A stretch of DNA of 20,081 nt from Candidatus Beckwithbacteria bacterium (GCA_012798485.1 JAAZND010000074.1:1-20081), one strand, 5' to 3'. Positions 7,474-14,634 are shown, counted from the stretch's first letter. Made by a program: numbers and translations. Notes: generated by a model not told the origin, from the sequence alone.

Positions 7474-8544
7474 ATGCTTAAACTGCCAGATTTAGCAATT
7501 TTCATTCCGGCTTTTTTAATTTCTGTTTTGGGCATGATTGTTATTTTTAGTATTTCTGTCAGAGATTTCAATGGCCAGTTAATGGCCTTTATTATCGGGA
7601 TTTTTTTCTTTATTTTGATAACCCAAATAGATATTCATATTTTCAAAGCTTTGTCGCCTTTGGCTTTTATTTTTACCATTATTGTTTTGCTAGGCACGCT
7701 TATTTTTGCCAAAGCAGTTCGTGGTTCCGCTCGCTGGATCGAAATTGGCTCGCTGCATTTGCAGACTTCAGAATTTTTAAAACCAGTGTTGATTTTATTT
7801 TTGGCTTATCTGTCCCAAATCTTAACCCTGAAAAATTTTTATCATTTTTTGTTGAGTCTCGGGCTTTTGCTCATTCCGTCTTGTTTGGTTTTTATTCAGC
7901 CTGATCTGGGCTCAACTATTGTGATTTTAGTGCTTGGCTTATTTATGATTCTACTCATGGCGCCAAAAAAAAGATTTGTTTTAGCTGTTTTACTTTTATT
8001 TTTGGTGGCCTTGCCAGTTTTATGGCAAAATTTGGCTGTCTATCAAAAAACCAGAGTTTTGACTTTTCTTGAACCCGAAAAAGATCCTTTGGGTTCAAGC
8101 TATAATCAGATTCAGGCGACGATTGCTGCTGGTTCAGGCCAGTTTTTTGGTAAAGGTTTAGGCAAAGGCACGCAATCGCATTTGCAGTTTCTGCCGGAAA
8201 AACATACTGATTTTTTCTTTGCGTCGCTAGCTGAAGAATTAGGATTCGTCGGCAGTTTTGTGGTGCTGTTGTTGTTTTTGATTTTAAATTTACGTTTTTT
8301 ATCTTTGGCTTCCAAAACCAAGGATTTAGCTTTAAAAGGAATTTTTATAGGCGCTTTTGCGCTTTTTCTTTTCCAGCCGGCAGTACATATTGGGATTAAT
8401 CTTGGAGTTTTGCCAGTGACAGGGATTACTTTGCCTTTTATGTCGGTTGGCGGCAGCTCTATGTTGTCTTGCTGGATTATTCTCGGGTTTGTTAGCAGCG
8501 CTTCGAAGGAAATAAAAGATGAAAGGTCAATTTTGTTGGGGTGA
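7474..8544 (+). CDS. rodA: Rod shape-determining protein RodA (SEDS glycosyltransferase)
   Basis: RodA is the SEDS-family peptidoglycan glycosyltransferase that polymerises lipid II during side-wall growth, working with a class B PBP in the inner membrane. The sequence is almost entirely hydrophobic, with about ten membrane segments. Family signatures are FIQPDLGST, the loop block GKGTQSHLQFLPEKHTDF ending in AEELGF, and the C-terminal LPFMSVGGSS. The GTQS...FLPEKHTDF form points to RodA rather than FtsW. I chose the ATG at 7474 because the in-frame TTG at 7447 lies inside a palindromic element. The resulting 356 residues are close to the usual 360-400. No Shine-Dalgarno sequence is evident. 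It stands alone between ileS and rplU; no mreBCD or PBP2 gene is nearby. Confidence 0.93.
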   Translation: MLKLPDLAIFIPAFLISVLGMIVIFSISVRDFNGQLMAFIIGIFFFILITQIDIHIFKALSPLAFIFTIIVLLGTLIFAKAVRGSARWIEIGSLHLQTSEFLKPVLILFLAYLSQILTLKNFYHFLLSLGLLLIPSCLVFIQPDLGSTIVILVLGLFMILLMAPKKRFVLAVLLLFLVALPVLWQNLAVYQKTRVLTFLEPEKDPLGSSYNQIQATIAAGSGQFFGKGLGKGTQSHLQFLPEKHTDFFFASLAEELGFVGSFVVLLLFLILNLRFLSLASKTKDLALKGIFIGAFALFLFQPAVHIGINLGVLPVTGITLPFMSVGGSSMLSCWIILGFVSSASKEIKDERSILLG

Positions 8545-8548
8545 ATGC

Positions 8549-8577
8549 TTGCGTTTATCTTTTTTATACAGTATAAT
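8549..8577 (+). promoter_or_regulatory. Promoter of the rplU transcript
   Basis: TTGCGT (8549-8554), a 17-bp spacer and a consensus TATAAT (8572-8577) lie immediately after the rodA stop codon. The predicted start near 8584 gives a leader of about 94 nt before rplU. Confidence 0.5.
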
Positions 8578-8624
8578 TTAACAGCCAGAAATAAAAACTG
8601 GTTTTTATTATTTTAAATACACCC

Positions 8625-8665
8625 AAAATCTTAAGTTTGAATTAATTGATTTGAATTAAGATTTT
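8625..8665 (+). promoter_or_regulatory. Perfect 10-bp dyad in the rplU leader
   Basis: AAAATCTTAA (8625-8634) and TTAAGATTTT (8656-8665) are perfect inverted repeats around a 21-nt loop, ending 12 nt before the GTG start. It could be a ribosomal-protein autoregulatory site or a start-site structure. It does not match any L21 leader motif that I can recall. Confidence 0.4.
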
Positions 8666-8677
8666 ACAATTTTAGCT

Positions 8678-9061
8678 GTGGATTTTGCAATCATTAAAAC
8701 AGGGGGAAAACAATACAAAATTACTCCTGATTCTAAATTAGTAATTGAAAAAATTGATAATGTCAAACCTGGAGAAAAAATTATTTTTGATCAAGTTTTA
8801 TTAGTTGCTTCTGGAGAAGATGTCAAAATCGGAAACCCATATCTTGAAGGTGTAAGCATCGAAGCCATTTTAGAAGAAAATTTTAAAGGTGAAAAAATTA
8901 GAGTTTCCAGATTCAGAGCCAAATCAAGACATCGCAGGACCATTGGACATAGACAACAATTGACCAAAGTTTCCTTTGCCAATCTTGAAAAACCAGCTAA
9001 AAAAGAAGTCAAAGAGAAAAAAGAAATAAAAACTGAAAAGAAAACTTCTGCCAAAAAGTAG
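8678..9061 (+). CDS. rplU: Large-subunit ribosomal protein bL21
   Basis: bL21 binds 23S rRNA in the 50S subunit. The core (residues 1-102) begins MDFAIIKTGGKQYKI, the family's N-terminal signature, and ends with the RNA-binding block RHRRTIGHRQQLTKV. A Lys/Glu-rich tail of about 25 residues (KKEVKEKKEIK and onward) extends past the usual 103-residue length; such charged tails are common in reduced genomes. The GTG at 8678 aligns with the family start. It has its own promoter, with rlmB 31 nt downstream in the same direction. In most bacteria rplU is next to rpmA; here rlmB and a hydrolase lie between them. Confidence 0.97.
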   Translation: MDFAIIKTGGKQYKITPDSKLVIEKIDNVKPGEKIIFDQVLLVASGEDVKIGNPYLEGVSIEAILEENFKGEKIRVSRFRAKSRHRRTIGHRQQLTKVSFANLEKPAKKEVKEKKEIKTEKKTSAKK

Positions 9062-9092
9062 AATCTTTATTTTTTATTCTATTTTTTAACTC

Positions 9093-9878
9093 ATGCGAGT
9101 CAAACAACCCTCAAAAAGATTTTCCCGTAATGAAAACATTACTCGTCAGATAGAAGGCCGAAATCCAGTGATGGAGGCTTTGCGTGCTGGAACTAGCCTT
9201 ACTCAAGTTTTTATTGAGGAAAATGTTAATCAGGATGACAAAATTGAAAGAATTAACCAGCTCATCTGGCAGAAAAAAATCAAAAAAATCAGAGTCAGTC
9301 GTAAAAAATTGGATAGAATGTCCAAAACTGGAGGACAACATCAAGGCATTATTGCTATTGCAGAAGTTGGCGAAGAAAAAAATCTTAACGAAATTATTGC
9401 CAACCTTTGGCAGACTAAAAAAAATCCTTTTTTCCTAGTTTTATCAGGCGTAGTTTATGAACACAATCTTGGAGCAGTCCTGCGAACTGCCGAGAGCTGT
9501 CAAGTTGATGCTGTGATTGTCCCTAACAAAGCTACAGGTTTAACTCCGGTCGTTTCCCGTACTTCAGCTGGAGCTTCTGAACATGTGGTTTTGATTCATG
9601 ATAATTTATTCAATGTTTTTAAAACTTTTCAAAAAATTGGGGTCAAAATAGTTGGTGCTACAGAAAAAGCCAACCGCAGTATTTACAGAACTAATTTGAC
9701 TGGACCTTTGGCTATTGTCATGGGTATGGAAGATACCGGCATCAGTCCAGCTTTACAAAAATATCTTGACGCAGAAATCAGAATCCAAATGCTTGGTCAA
9801 ATGGAATCACTCAACATGAGTGTCAGCGCGGCTGTTTGCCTTTACGAAGCAGTGAGGCAAAGAAGATATAATGAGTAA
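9093..9878 (+). CDS. rlmB: 23S rRNA 2'-O-methyltransferase, TrmH/SpoU family (RlmB-like)
   Basis: SPOUT-class S-adenosylmethionine-dependent RNA ribose methyltransferase; RlmB methylates a guanosine of 23S rRNA. Residues 18-92 form the substrate-binding N-terminal domain (EGRNPVMEAL, then TGGQHQGI). The knotted catalytic domain has motif 1 NLGAVLRTAE (N125-E134), motif 2 MGMEDTG (210-216) and motif 3 SLNMSVSAA (239-247). Motif 1 is preceded by YEH in place of the usual DPH. At 261 residues the length is typical. It lies 31 nt after rplU and is probably co-transcribed with it, which fits a ribosome-maturation role. The exact target nucleotide is inferred from the family. An 8-nt repeat array follows its stop codon. 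Confidence 0.9.
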   Translation: MRVKQPSKRFSRNENITRQIEGRNPVMEALRAGTSLTQVFIEENVNQDDKIERINQLIWQKKIKKIRVSRKKLDRMSKTGGQHQGIIAIAEVGEEKNLNEIIANLWQTKKNPFFLVLSGVVYEHNLGAVLRTAESCQVDAVIVPNKATGLTPVVSRTSAGASEHVVLIHDNLFNVFKTFQKIGVKIVGATEKANRSIYRTNLTGPLAIVMGMEDTGISPALQKYLDAEIRIQMLGQMESLNMSVSAAVCLYEAVRQRRYNE

Positions 9879-9887
9879 ATAAGTGGT

Positions 9888-9919
9888 TGAGGGATTAGGG
9901 GAATAAGGGAATAAGGAAT
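9888..9919 (+). repeat. 8-nt tandem array after rlmB
   Basis: Four consecutive octamers TGAGGGAT, TAGGGGAA, TAAGGGAA and TAAGGAAT begin 9 nt after the rlmB stop. They match the unit (TARGRAWN) of arrays found directly after parB and lepB. Confidence 0.6.
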
Positions 9920-9946
9920 TTAAAAAAATATAATATTTTCTTTCTT

Positions 9947-10537
9947 ATGAAAAACGCAATAGTTATTCATGGTACTGGATGTGATTCAAAATCATATTGG
10001 ATACCAAGCATTAAGAAATTTCTTGAAAAAAGAAGCTATGAAGTTTGGACTCCGAATTTGCCTGATTCAGATATACCAGATTTAAAAAAATGGCTTCCTT
10101 TAGTATTAAATAAAGGCAAGTTTAATAAAAATACCGTGTTAATTGGACATTCTGCTGGCAGTCCATTTATATTAAGTGTTTTAGAGAATATCAATATTAC
10201 AATTCATAAAGCAATATTAGTTGCAGGATATTACAAAGTTAAAAGCAATGAAGATAATCCTTTAATATTACAAAAAATATATAATTGGACAAAAATTAGA
10301 AAAAATGTTAAAGATATTATCTTTATTAATTCTAACAATGATCCTTGGGGATGCGATGATAAACAAGGTTTAGGATTATTCAAAAAATTAGGAGGAACTT
10401 TAATTATAAGAGAAAGTGAAGGGCACATGGGCTCAGATAGTTTTAAACAACCATATAAAAGATTTCTTTTATTAGAAAAATTACTTGAGCTTAAAGATAG
10501 TCGTAGTTCAATTGATGGTTCAGATAAAAAAGATTAA
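9947..10537 (+). CDS. RBBP9/YdeN-type alpha/beta hydrolase
   Basis: A small serine hydrolase of the RBBP9/YdeN type, cytosolic, with unknown substrate. Family features are the N-terminal IVIHGTGCDS block (oxyanion side), W18 and the LPDSDIPDLKKW stretch, the nucleophile elbow GHSAG (Ser69), the acid in NSNNDPWG (Asp132) and the histidine in EGHMG (His160), so the triad is complete. At 196 residues it is near the usual 180-190. Codon use is richer in ATA and TTA than in the flanking ribosomal genes, so it may be a later insertion between rlmB and rpmA. A TATAAT lies at 9929-9934, but no matching -35 was found. The ATG at 9947 aligns with the family start. Confidence 0.85.
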   Translation: MKNAIVIHGTGCDSKSYWIPSIKKFLEKRSYEVWTPNLPDSDIPDLKKWLPLVLNKGKFNKNTVLIGHSAGSPFILSVLENINITIHKAILVAGYYKVKSNEDNPLILQKIYNWTKIRKNVKDIIFINSNNDPWGCDDKQGLGLFKKLGGTLIIRESEGHMGSDSFKQPYKRFLLLEKLLELKDSRSSIDGSDKKD

Positions 10538-10565
10538 TTGTTTTTTATCCAAAAAACGCTATAAT
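10538..10565 (+). promoter_or_regulatory. Promoter of rpmA
   Basis: TTGTTT (10538-10543), a 16-bp spacer and a consensus TATAAT (10560-10565) directly follow the hydrolase stop codon. The predicted start is near 10572, about 64 nt upstream of rpmA. parB may be read from the same transcript. Confidence 0.45.
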
Positions 10566-10601
10566 AACAAAAGTAAATTAGAAATTTATATAGTTTGTTA
10601 G

Positions 10602-10629
10602 TTCTCTTAGGATAAGTTTTTTAAGAGAA
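10602..10629 (+). promoter_or_regulatory. Perfect 8-bp dyad in the rpmA leader
   Basis: TTCTCTTA (10602-10609) and TAAGAGAA (10622-10629) are perfect inverted repeats with a 12-nt loop, ending 6 nt before the rpmA ATG. The right arm contains a purine-rich AAGAGA that could serve as a weak ribosome binding site and would be sequestered when folded. Confidence 0.4.
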
Positions 10630-10635
10630 ATCAAA

Positions 10636-10881
10636 ATGGCACATAAAAAAGCATCCGGTGCAACAAGACAGCATCCATCAAGAGCAGGCAAAAGATTGGG
10701 TACCAAAGTCTACGAAGGACAAAAAGTTACCAATGGTTCAATCATTGTCAGACAAAGAGGAACCAAAATTAAAGCTGGCGAGAATGTTTCGATTGGTCGT
10801 GATCATACTTTATTTGCTCTAAAAGATGGCATTGTCAGTTTCAAAACCAAATTTGGAAGAACTTACGTTGTGGTTGAATAA
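10636..10881 (+). CDS. rpmA: Large-subunit ribosomal protein bL27
   Basis: bL27 sits in the 50S subunit with its N-terminus near the peptidyl-transferase centre. The protein starts MAHKK, directly at the mature-type N-terminus, so there is no cleavable extension of the Firmicutes kind. The core signatures are KRLGTKVYEGQ (19-29) and IIVRQRGTKI (36-45), then the DHTLFAL block (about 56-62). At 81 residues it is close to the usual 85; the segment after the N-terminus is ASGATRQHPS rather than the common GGGSTRNGRDS. It has its own promoter and parB begins 50 bp downstream. Confidence 0.97.
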   Translation: MAHKKASGATRQHPSRAGKRLGTKVYEGQKVTNGSIIVRQRGTKIKAGENVSIGRDHTLFALKDGIVSFKTKFGRTYVVVE

Positions 10882-10931
10882 TTTTTCTAAATATTTTTTT
10901 TCTGCCGTTTAAGCAGTCGGAAAGGCAAAAA

Positions 10932-11765
10932 ATGTCTGATAGTCATATTCAGTATTTAAATCCTCATGATTTGCAGCCAAACCCATTACAACCTCGTGGG
11001 ATTATTGCTCCTGAAAGCATCACCGATTTAGTTGATTCAATTTCTGAACATGGTGTTTTGGAGCCTTTAGTCGTAGCTCATACGCCTGCTGGATATCAGA
11101 TTATTGCTGGTGAAAGACGATGGCGTGCTTCCAAAATGGCTGGTCTTGATCGTGTTCCTTGTATTATCAAAGAAGTTTCACCTCAAAAAATGCTGGAGCT
11201 GGCTATTGTCGAAAATGTCCAAAGAGAAGACCTTAATCCAATTGAGAGAGCTAAAGCTTTTAAAAATTTACAGGATGATTTCCGTCTTGGTTTTGCCGAA
11301 ATTGCAAAAAAAGTTGGCAAAAGCCCTGCGTATGTTTCCAATAGTTTGAGACTTTTGGATTTACCAGATGCTTTAAAAGACGGACTTTTATCAGGAATGA
11401 TCACCGAAGGTCATGCACGAGCTTTGCAGGCAATTGTAGATAAAAAACAAATGATTGAAGCTTATAAAATGGTGATGAGAGAATCAGCTTCAGTCAGGCG
11501 TGCTGAAGAAATTGCCAGAAGAATGAAAGCTGAGCTTGAAGCTACCGGTAAAATCGCCGTTTCCAAAAAAGATAAAACCAGAAAATATATTATTTCTGAA
11601 AAAGTTGATCAGATGCAAAATGAGCTTGAGAGAATTCTTGGCGAAAAAAGCAAGGTAAAACTGATTCGTACTGAAAGACAAACTAAAATTACGATTATCC
11701 TCAATGGCACTCCGGATAAAACTGAAGAAAAGCTTCAATATATTTATAAAAATATAGTCAAATAA
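10932..11765 (+). CDS. parB: Chromosome partitioning protein ParB
   Basis: ParB (Spo0J family) is a CTP-dependent DNA clamp that loads at parS sites, spreads, and works with ParA and condensin to segregate the origin. The N-terminal CTPase domain has the GERRWRA box (60-66) and the ENVQREDLNPIE box (94-105). A helix-turn-helix parS-binding domain spans about 119-141, and the Lys-rich C-terminal third (about 190-277) is the dimerisation region. At 277 residues it is of normal length. No parA is in the window and I found no copy of the usual parS palindrome, so parS must lie elsewhere or differ. The ATG at 10932 aligns with the family start. An octamer array begins 1 nt after its stop. Confidence 0.95.
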   Translation: MSDSHIQYLNPHDLQPNPLQPRGIIAPESITDLVDSISEHGVLEPLVVAHTPAGYQIIAGERRWRASKMAGLDRVPCIIKEVSPQKMLELAIVENVQREDLNPIERAKAFKNLQDDFRLGFAEIAKKVGKSPAYVSNSLRLLDLPDALKDGLLSGMITEGHARALQAIVDKKQMIEAYKMVMRESASVRRAEEIARRMKAELEATGKIAVSKKDKTRKYIISEKVDQMQNELERILGEKSKVKLIRTERQTKITIILNGTPDKTEEKLQYIYKNIVK

Positions 11766-11766
11766 T

Positions 11767-11806
11767 TAAGAATTTAAGAATATAGGAATTTAGGAATCTA
11801 AGAAAT
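11767..11806 (+). repeat. 8-nt tandem array after parB
   Basis: Five octamers TAAGAATT, TAAGAATA, TAGGAATT, TAGGAATC and TAAGAAAT begin one base after the parB stop codon. The same unit in inverse orientation follows lepB at 12032-12063, so the two arrays form an imperfect inverted repeat around the convergent spacer. Confidence 0.7.
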
Positions 11807-12031
11807 TAAATTGTTATTTTTTATATTTATCCTTTTTTATTAATTTGAATTACAAAATTTACTTAATTTTGACTCTTGCCCGCTAGCAGGTAAGGTGATT
11901 CAGAATCTTAGAGCTTCTTTCAGTGGATCCTGAATATCAATTCTTGGTAGTCTCAGAAAAACAAGTATATATAATCTATTATAATTTTGAAATTCAGGTT
12001 AATTAATTATTTTTAAGATTTATAGTCTATA
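11807..12031. other. Convergent spacer with a possible small structured RNA
   Basis: No ORF is supported in this 225-bp gap between the converging parB and lepB. A less AT-rich patch (11871-11952) contains CTTGCC/GGTAAG (11875-11880 and 11889-11894) and ATTCAG/CTGAAT (11898-11903 and 11930-11935), enclosed by GACT/AGTC (11871-11874 and 11949-11952), a possible three-way fold. No promoter or terminator clearly frames it, and the strand is undetermined. A perfect palindrome TTTATAG-T-CTATAAA lies at 12019-12033. Confidence 0.25.
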
Positions 12032-12063
12032 AATTCTTAGATTCTTATATTCTTAAATTCCTA
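12032..12063 (-). repeat. 8-nt tandem array after lepB
   Basis: Read on the minus strand, four octamers TAGGAATT, TAAGAATA, TAAGAATC and TAAGAATT begin 5 nt after the lepB stop codon. They share unit and orientation, relative to the upstream gene, with the arrays after rlmB and parB. Confidence 0.7.
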
Positions 12064-12068
12064 AAGTT

Positions 12069-12635
12069 TTAATTTTCGTGGTTGATAACGCCAATCGATT
12101 TTGGAGGCCAGTAACGGATCCAGGCTTTGCCGACAATATTCCCTTTGGGCACTGGACCAAAATCACGCGAATCACTGGAATGAGGTCTGTTATCTCCAGC
12201 TACAAAATAAGTATTAGAAGGAACAGTGACTTCTACTCCTTCCTGCAAATATCTTTCTCCAAAAGTAATCACACTGCTATCTAAATATTTTGATTCATCC
12301 AAAGGATAGCCATTGACGTAAAATTTACTGTCAGTTATTTTGACTTTATCACCAGGTAAAGCAATAATTCTCTTGATATAGTCATATTCTTCATGATTGG
12401 GTGCGCGGAAAATAACAATATCTCCCTGTTTTGGTTCTTCAAATCGATAAACCATTTTGTTGGTCAAAAGATAATCTCCGTCATGAAAAGTGGGATACAT
12501 TGATTGGCCATTGACTTGATGAGGTTGAAAAATGAACAGATAAAGAAAAGTAAAGATAGCGAGAGCTACAATAATGGTTTCCAGAAAATCCAGAACAAAG
12601 TCAAAAATCGATTTTAAAATTTGGCCAAATTCCAT
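12069..12635 (-). CDS. lepB: Signal peptidase I
   Basis: A membrane-bound serine/lysine protease that removes signal peptides from exported proteins. One N-terminal membrane anchor (about 15-36, rich in Ile, Val, Phe and Leu) precedes the catalytic domain. Numbered from the ATG at 12635, the nucleophile Ser45 is in GQSMYPT and the general base Lys88 is in DYIKRIIALPGD; box E is GDNRPHSSDSRDFG. About 188 residues is typical of the Gram-positive type. The longest frame starts at 12644, but that ATG abuts the predicted -10 box, so transcripts would start at about 12638 and the ATG at 12635 is more likely. It diverges from the sugar kinase and converges on parB. The family is certain; the start is an inference. 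Confidence 0.95.
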   Translation of the reverse strand: MEFGQILKSIFDFVLDFLETIIVALAIFTFLYLFIFQPHQVNGQSMYPTFHDGDYLLTNKMVYRFEEPKQGDIVIFRAPNHEEYDYIKRIIALPGDKVKITDSKFYVNGYPLDESKYLDSSVITFGERYLQEGVEVTVPSNTYFVAGDNRPHSSDSRDFGPVPKGNIVGKAWIRYWPPKSIGVINHEN

Positions 12636-12644
12636 AATTATCAT

Positions 12645-12673
12645 ATTATGAAACTTTAACTCTTGTGATGCAA
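12645..12673 (-). promoter_or_regulatory. lepB promoter implying a near-leaderless mRNA
   Basis: On the minus strand TTGCAT (12673-12668), a 17-bp spacer and CATAAT (12650-12645) directly precede lepB. The expected transcription start falls 2-3 nt before the ATG at 12635. Confidence 0.5.
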
Positions 12674-12691
12674 GTTGAATTTGGTTATGAT
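12663..12691 (+). promoter_or_regulatory. Promoter of the sugar kinase gene
   Basis: TTGTGA (12663-12668), a 17-bp spacer and TATGAT (12686-12691) give a predicted start near 12698, about 28 nt upstream of the ATG at 12726. Its -35 region overlaps that of lepB on the other strand, so the two genes may compete for polymerase. Confidence 0.4.
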
Positions 12692-12725
12692 AAGGTTAAT
12701 TATCTGAGAGAATTTTTTTACTCTT

Positions 12726-13634
12726 ATGCTTTTAGCAGTTGACGGTGGTGCTACCAAAACTCATATTTTAGTTGCCGATGAACAAGGCAAATTTCTGGCT
12801 GAGGCAAAATCTGGACCTTTAAGCTTTATGGTTGTTTCCAAAGAAGAATCTTTAAAAAATTTGAACTTTGCTCTTTCTCTGGTAAAAAACACCCTAAACC
12901 AGAACTTATTTTTTTCTCAAATATTAATTGGTCTTGCAAGTATGGATACAGTTAAAGAAAAAGATGTGGCCAGTGAATTTTTTATGCAAAATTTAAAACT
13001 GCTATCCAATAATGTCAGAGTGGTGAATGATACCTTGATTGCTTTGGAAGGCGGAACAGACAAACAGGATGCTATTTTACTGATTGCAGGAACCGGCTCT
13101 AATTGTTATGGCAGAAACAGCGATGGTGAAGAAGCTAAAGCTGGTGGCTTGGATTATTTACTTACAGATGAAGGTAGTGCTTTTTATCTTGGGATGAATG
13201 CTTTGCGTAAAGTCATTCAAGCTGAAGATGGTCGGGGAGATGAAACTATTTTGACTGATTTAATCATTAATCATTTTGGGATCAGAGAGATGAGTGAAAT
13301 CAAGGATTTTGTATATGGTGCTAATTTTAGCAAGACTGATATTGCAAAACTTTCTATGATAGTTTCGGAAGCAGCTTATCAAGGCGACGATGTGGCTTTG
13401 ACCTTGCTGGAGAAAGCCTGCCATGAGCTGGTAAGACTGGTTTTGGCTGTGGGAGACAGATTGGATTTTAGAGAAAAAGAATTTGACCTGGTTTTGGTGG
13501 GAAGTTTGTTCAAAAATAAAGTGCTGGATCTTGCTGATTTTGAATTTCAAATCAAAGAGAAATTTCCCAAAGCCAATATTGTGGTGCCAACTCAATCGCC
13601 GGTTTATGGCGCTTTGAAAATGATGGTAAAATAA
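12726..13634 (+). CDS. BadF/BadG-family sugar kinase, N-acetylglucosamine kinase-like
   Basis: An ASKHA-fold kinase of the BadF/BadG/BcrA/BcrD ATPase family, whose small members phosphorylate N-acetylglucosamine or related amino sugars. The first phosphate loop is VDGGATKTH (5-13); VVNDTLIALEGG (around 98-110) holds the catalytic-type aspartate; LIAGTGSN (around 119-126) is the second phosphate loop; GGLDYLLTDEGSAFYLG is the sugar-side segment; and LVGSLF near the C-terminus is the adenosine loop. At 302 residues the length fits. A role in recycling cell-wall amino sugars is plausible but rests on the family only. It has no operon partner: it diverges from lepB and converges on rsmI. The ATG at 12726 is the first in-frame start and aligns with the fold. 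Confidence 0.88.
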   Translation: MLLAVDGGATKTHILVADEQGKFLAEAKSGPLSFMVVSKEESLKNLNFALSLVKNTLNQNLFFSQILIGLASMDTVKEKDVASEFFMQNLKLLSNNVRVVNDTLIALEGGTDKQDAILLIAGTGSNCYGRNSDGEEAKAGGLDYLLTDEGSAFYLGMNALRKVIQAEDGRGDETILTDLIINHFGIREMSEIKDFVYGANFSKTDIAKLSMIVSEAAYQGDDVALTLLEKACHELVRLVLAVGDRLDFREKEFDLVLVGSLFKNKVLDLADFEFQIKEKFPKANIVVPTQSPVYGALKMMVK

Positions 13635-13652
13635 TTAATAATTAAAAAATAA

Positions 13653-13783
13653 AAATTTAAAGATGAAAATGATTTTCGTGAAGCCCAAAAAACAGATCCA
13701 GCTAAAGGTAAAATTTTATTAAACGAGAAAAAGAGAAACATAATGGAATAGAAGAGAAAGGCTTGTTAAAAAACCTTCTTTAA
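13653..13783 (+). pseudogene. Possible decayed coding remnant
   Basis: Without a start codon, one frame reads DENDFREAQKTDPAKGKI and on to a TAG at 13749-13751, and a second frame continues NGIEEKGLLKNLL to a TAA. The charged composition and the frame switch resemble a frameshifted gene fragment. It is short and I recognise no family, so this is tentative. Confidence 0.2.
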
Positions 13784-13818
13784 AACAATAAAGCCAAGAG
13801 AATTTTCAAAATCTAGCT

Positions 13819-13846
13819 GTCATGCCAAAGGCTTGACTTTTCCTTT
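13819..13846 (+). terminator. Possible terminator downstream of the sugar kinase
   Basis: GTCA-T-GCC and GGC-T-TGAC (13819-13837) form a hairpin with an AAA loop and one T-T mismatch, followed by TTTTCCTTT. The stem is weak and lies 185 nt after the kinase stop. Confidence 0.35.
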
Positions 13847-13865
13847 AGCAGAAAAAATTTTATTT

Positions 13866-13893
13866 GTAGAGACGCATTGCAATGCGTCTCTAC
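13866..13893. repeat. GTAGAGAC palindrome, copy 3 (after rsmI)
   Basis: A perfect 28-bp palindrome with half-site GTAGAGACGCATTG. It lies 4 bp from the rsmI stop codon and could act as a hairpin at the mRNA 3' end. The half-sites are almost those of the ileS copy. Confidence 0.9.
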
Positions 13894-13897
13894 GTTA

Positions 13898-14602
13898 TTA
13901 TTTTTCGCTGCGAAATAAAACAACCAGTTCGCCTTTAAGTGGTCGCTGAAGTCTTTCTTCCCAAAAAGAAATTGGGGCTGTGACTAATTCTTCATGAATT
14001 TTGGTCAGTTCTCTGGCAACTGTGATTTCGATATTACCAAACACCACTTTGATATGTTCCAGAGTTTTGCCAATCCTGAAAGGTGATTCGTAAAAAATAA
14101 CTGTCTGATCAAGTTTACTGTTTTTGATTTCTTCCCAGATTTTGGTTTGCTTGCCAGTTTTTCGAGGCAAAAAACCCAAAAATAAAAATTTATCACTGGA
14201 AAGTCCGGAAATTGACAGAGCAGCGATAACGGCACTCGGGCCAGGAATAGTAATAACGTTGAATTTGTTTTCGCGACAGATTTTTACCAATCTAAACCCT
14301 GGGTCAGAAATAGTTGGTGTGCCGGCGTTGCTGACAAGCCCGACATTTTTATCCTGCTTGAGAAAATTTAAAACCAGATTCAATTTTTGTTCTTCATTGT
14401 GTTCAAAAAAAGAAATCAACTGAGGAATAGTTTTGTCTGTCAGTAAATCGGGAAAACTCTGTAGATAAAAATCCAAAAGCTGTTTGGTCTTGTGCGTATC
14501 TTCGCAAAGTAGAATTTCCACGCTAAAAAGCGTTTTCAAAGCTCGAACTGTAATATCAAGCCGATTGCCAATGGGAGTTGCAATAAGATAAAGATTTGAC
14601 AT
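13898..14602 (-). CDS. rsmI: 16S rRNA (cytidine-1402 2'-O) methyltransferase RsmI
   Basis: RsmI methylates the ribose of C1402 in the decoding centre of 16S rRNA using S-adenosylmethionine. It belongs to the tetrapyrrole methylase fold. The sequence opens with LYLIATPIGN (4-13), then CEDTHKTKQLL (33-43), the glycine block LVSNAGTPTISDPG (89-102), IPGPSAVIAALSISGL, LFLGFLP, YESPFRI and ARELTKIHEE, all in family order. Two positions differ from the common form: SNAGTP instead of SDAGTP, and EDTH instead of EDTR. At 234 residues it is slightly shorter than the 280 or so of E. coli, mainly at the C-terminus, which is usual outside Proteobacteria. The ATG at 14602 gives the family N-terminus. It converges on the kinase and diverges from a small orphan gene. 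Confidence 0.95.
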   Translation of the reverse strand: MSNLYLIATPIGNRLDITVRALKTLFSVEILLCEDTHKTKQLLDFYLQSFPDLLTDKTIPQLISFFEHNEEQKLNLVLNFLKQDKNVGLVSNAGTPTISDPGFRLVKICRENKFNVITIPGPSAVIAALSISGLSSDKFLFLGFLPRKTGKQTKIWEEIKNSKLDQTVIFYESPFRIGKTLEHIKVVFGNIEITVARELTKIHEELVTAPISFWEERLQRPLKGELVVLFRSEK

Positions 14603-14634
14603 TTATATAAAAATTTTATAAGCTGATTTTAACA

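Noticed and set aside
8542..8544. UGA recoding as in Absconditabacteria or Gracilibacteria
   Set aside because: UGA ends rodA exactly where the family ends, and the genes show no in-frame UGA.
10882..11765. A parS site near parB
   Set aside because: I looked for the usual TGTTTCACGTGAAACA-like palindrome and found no match in the window.
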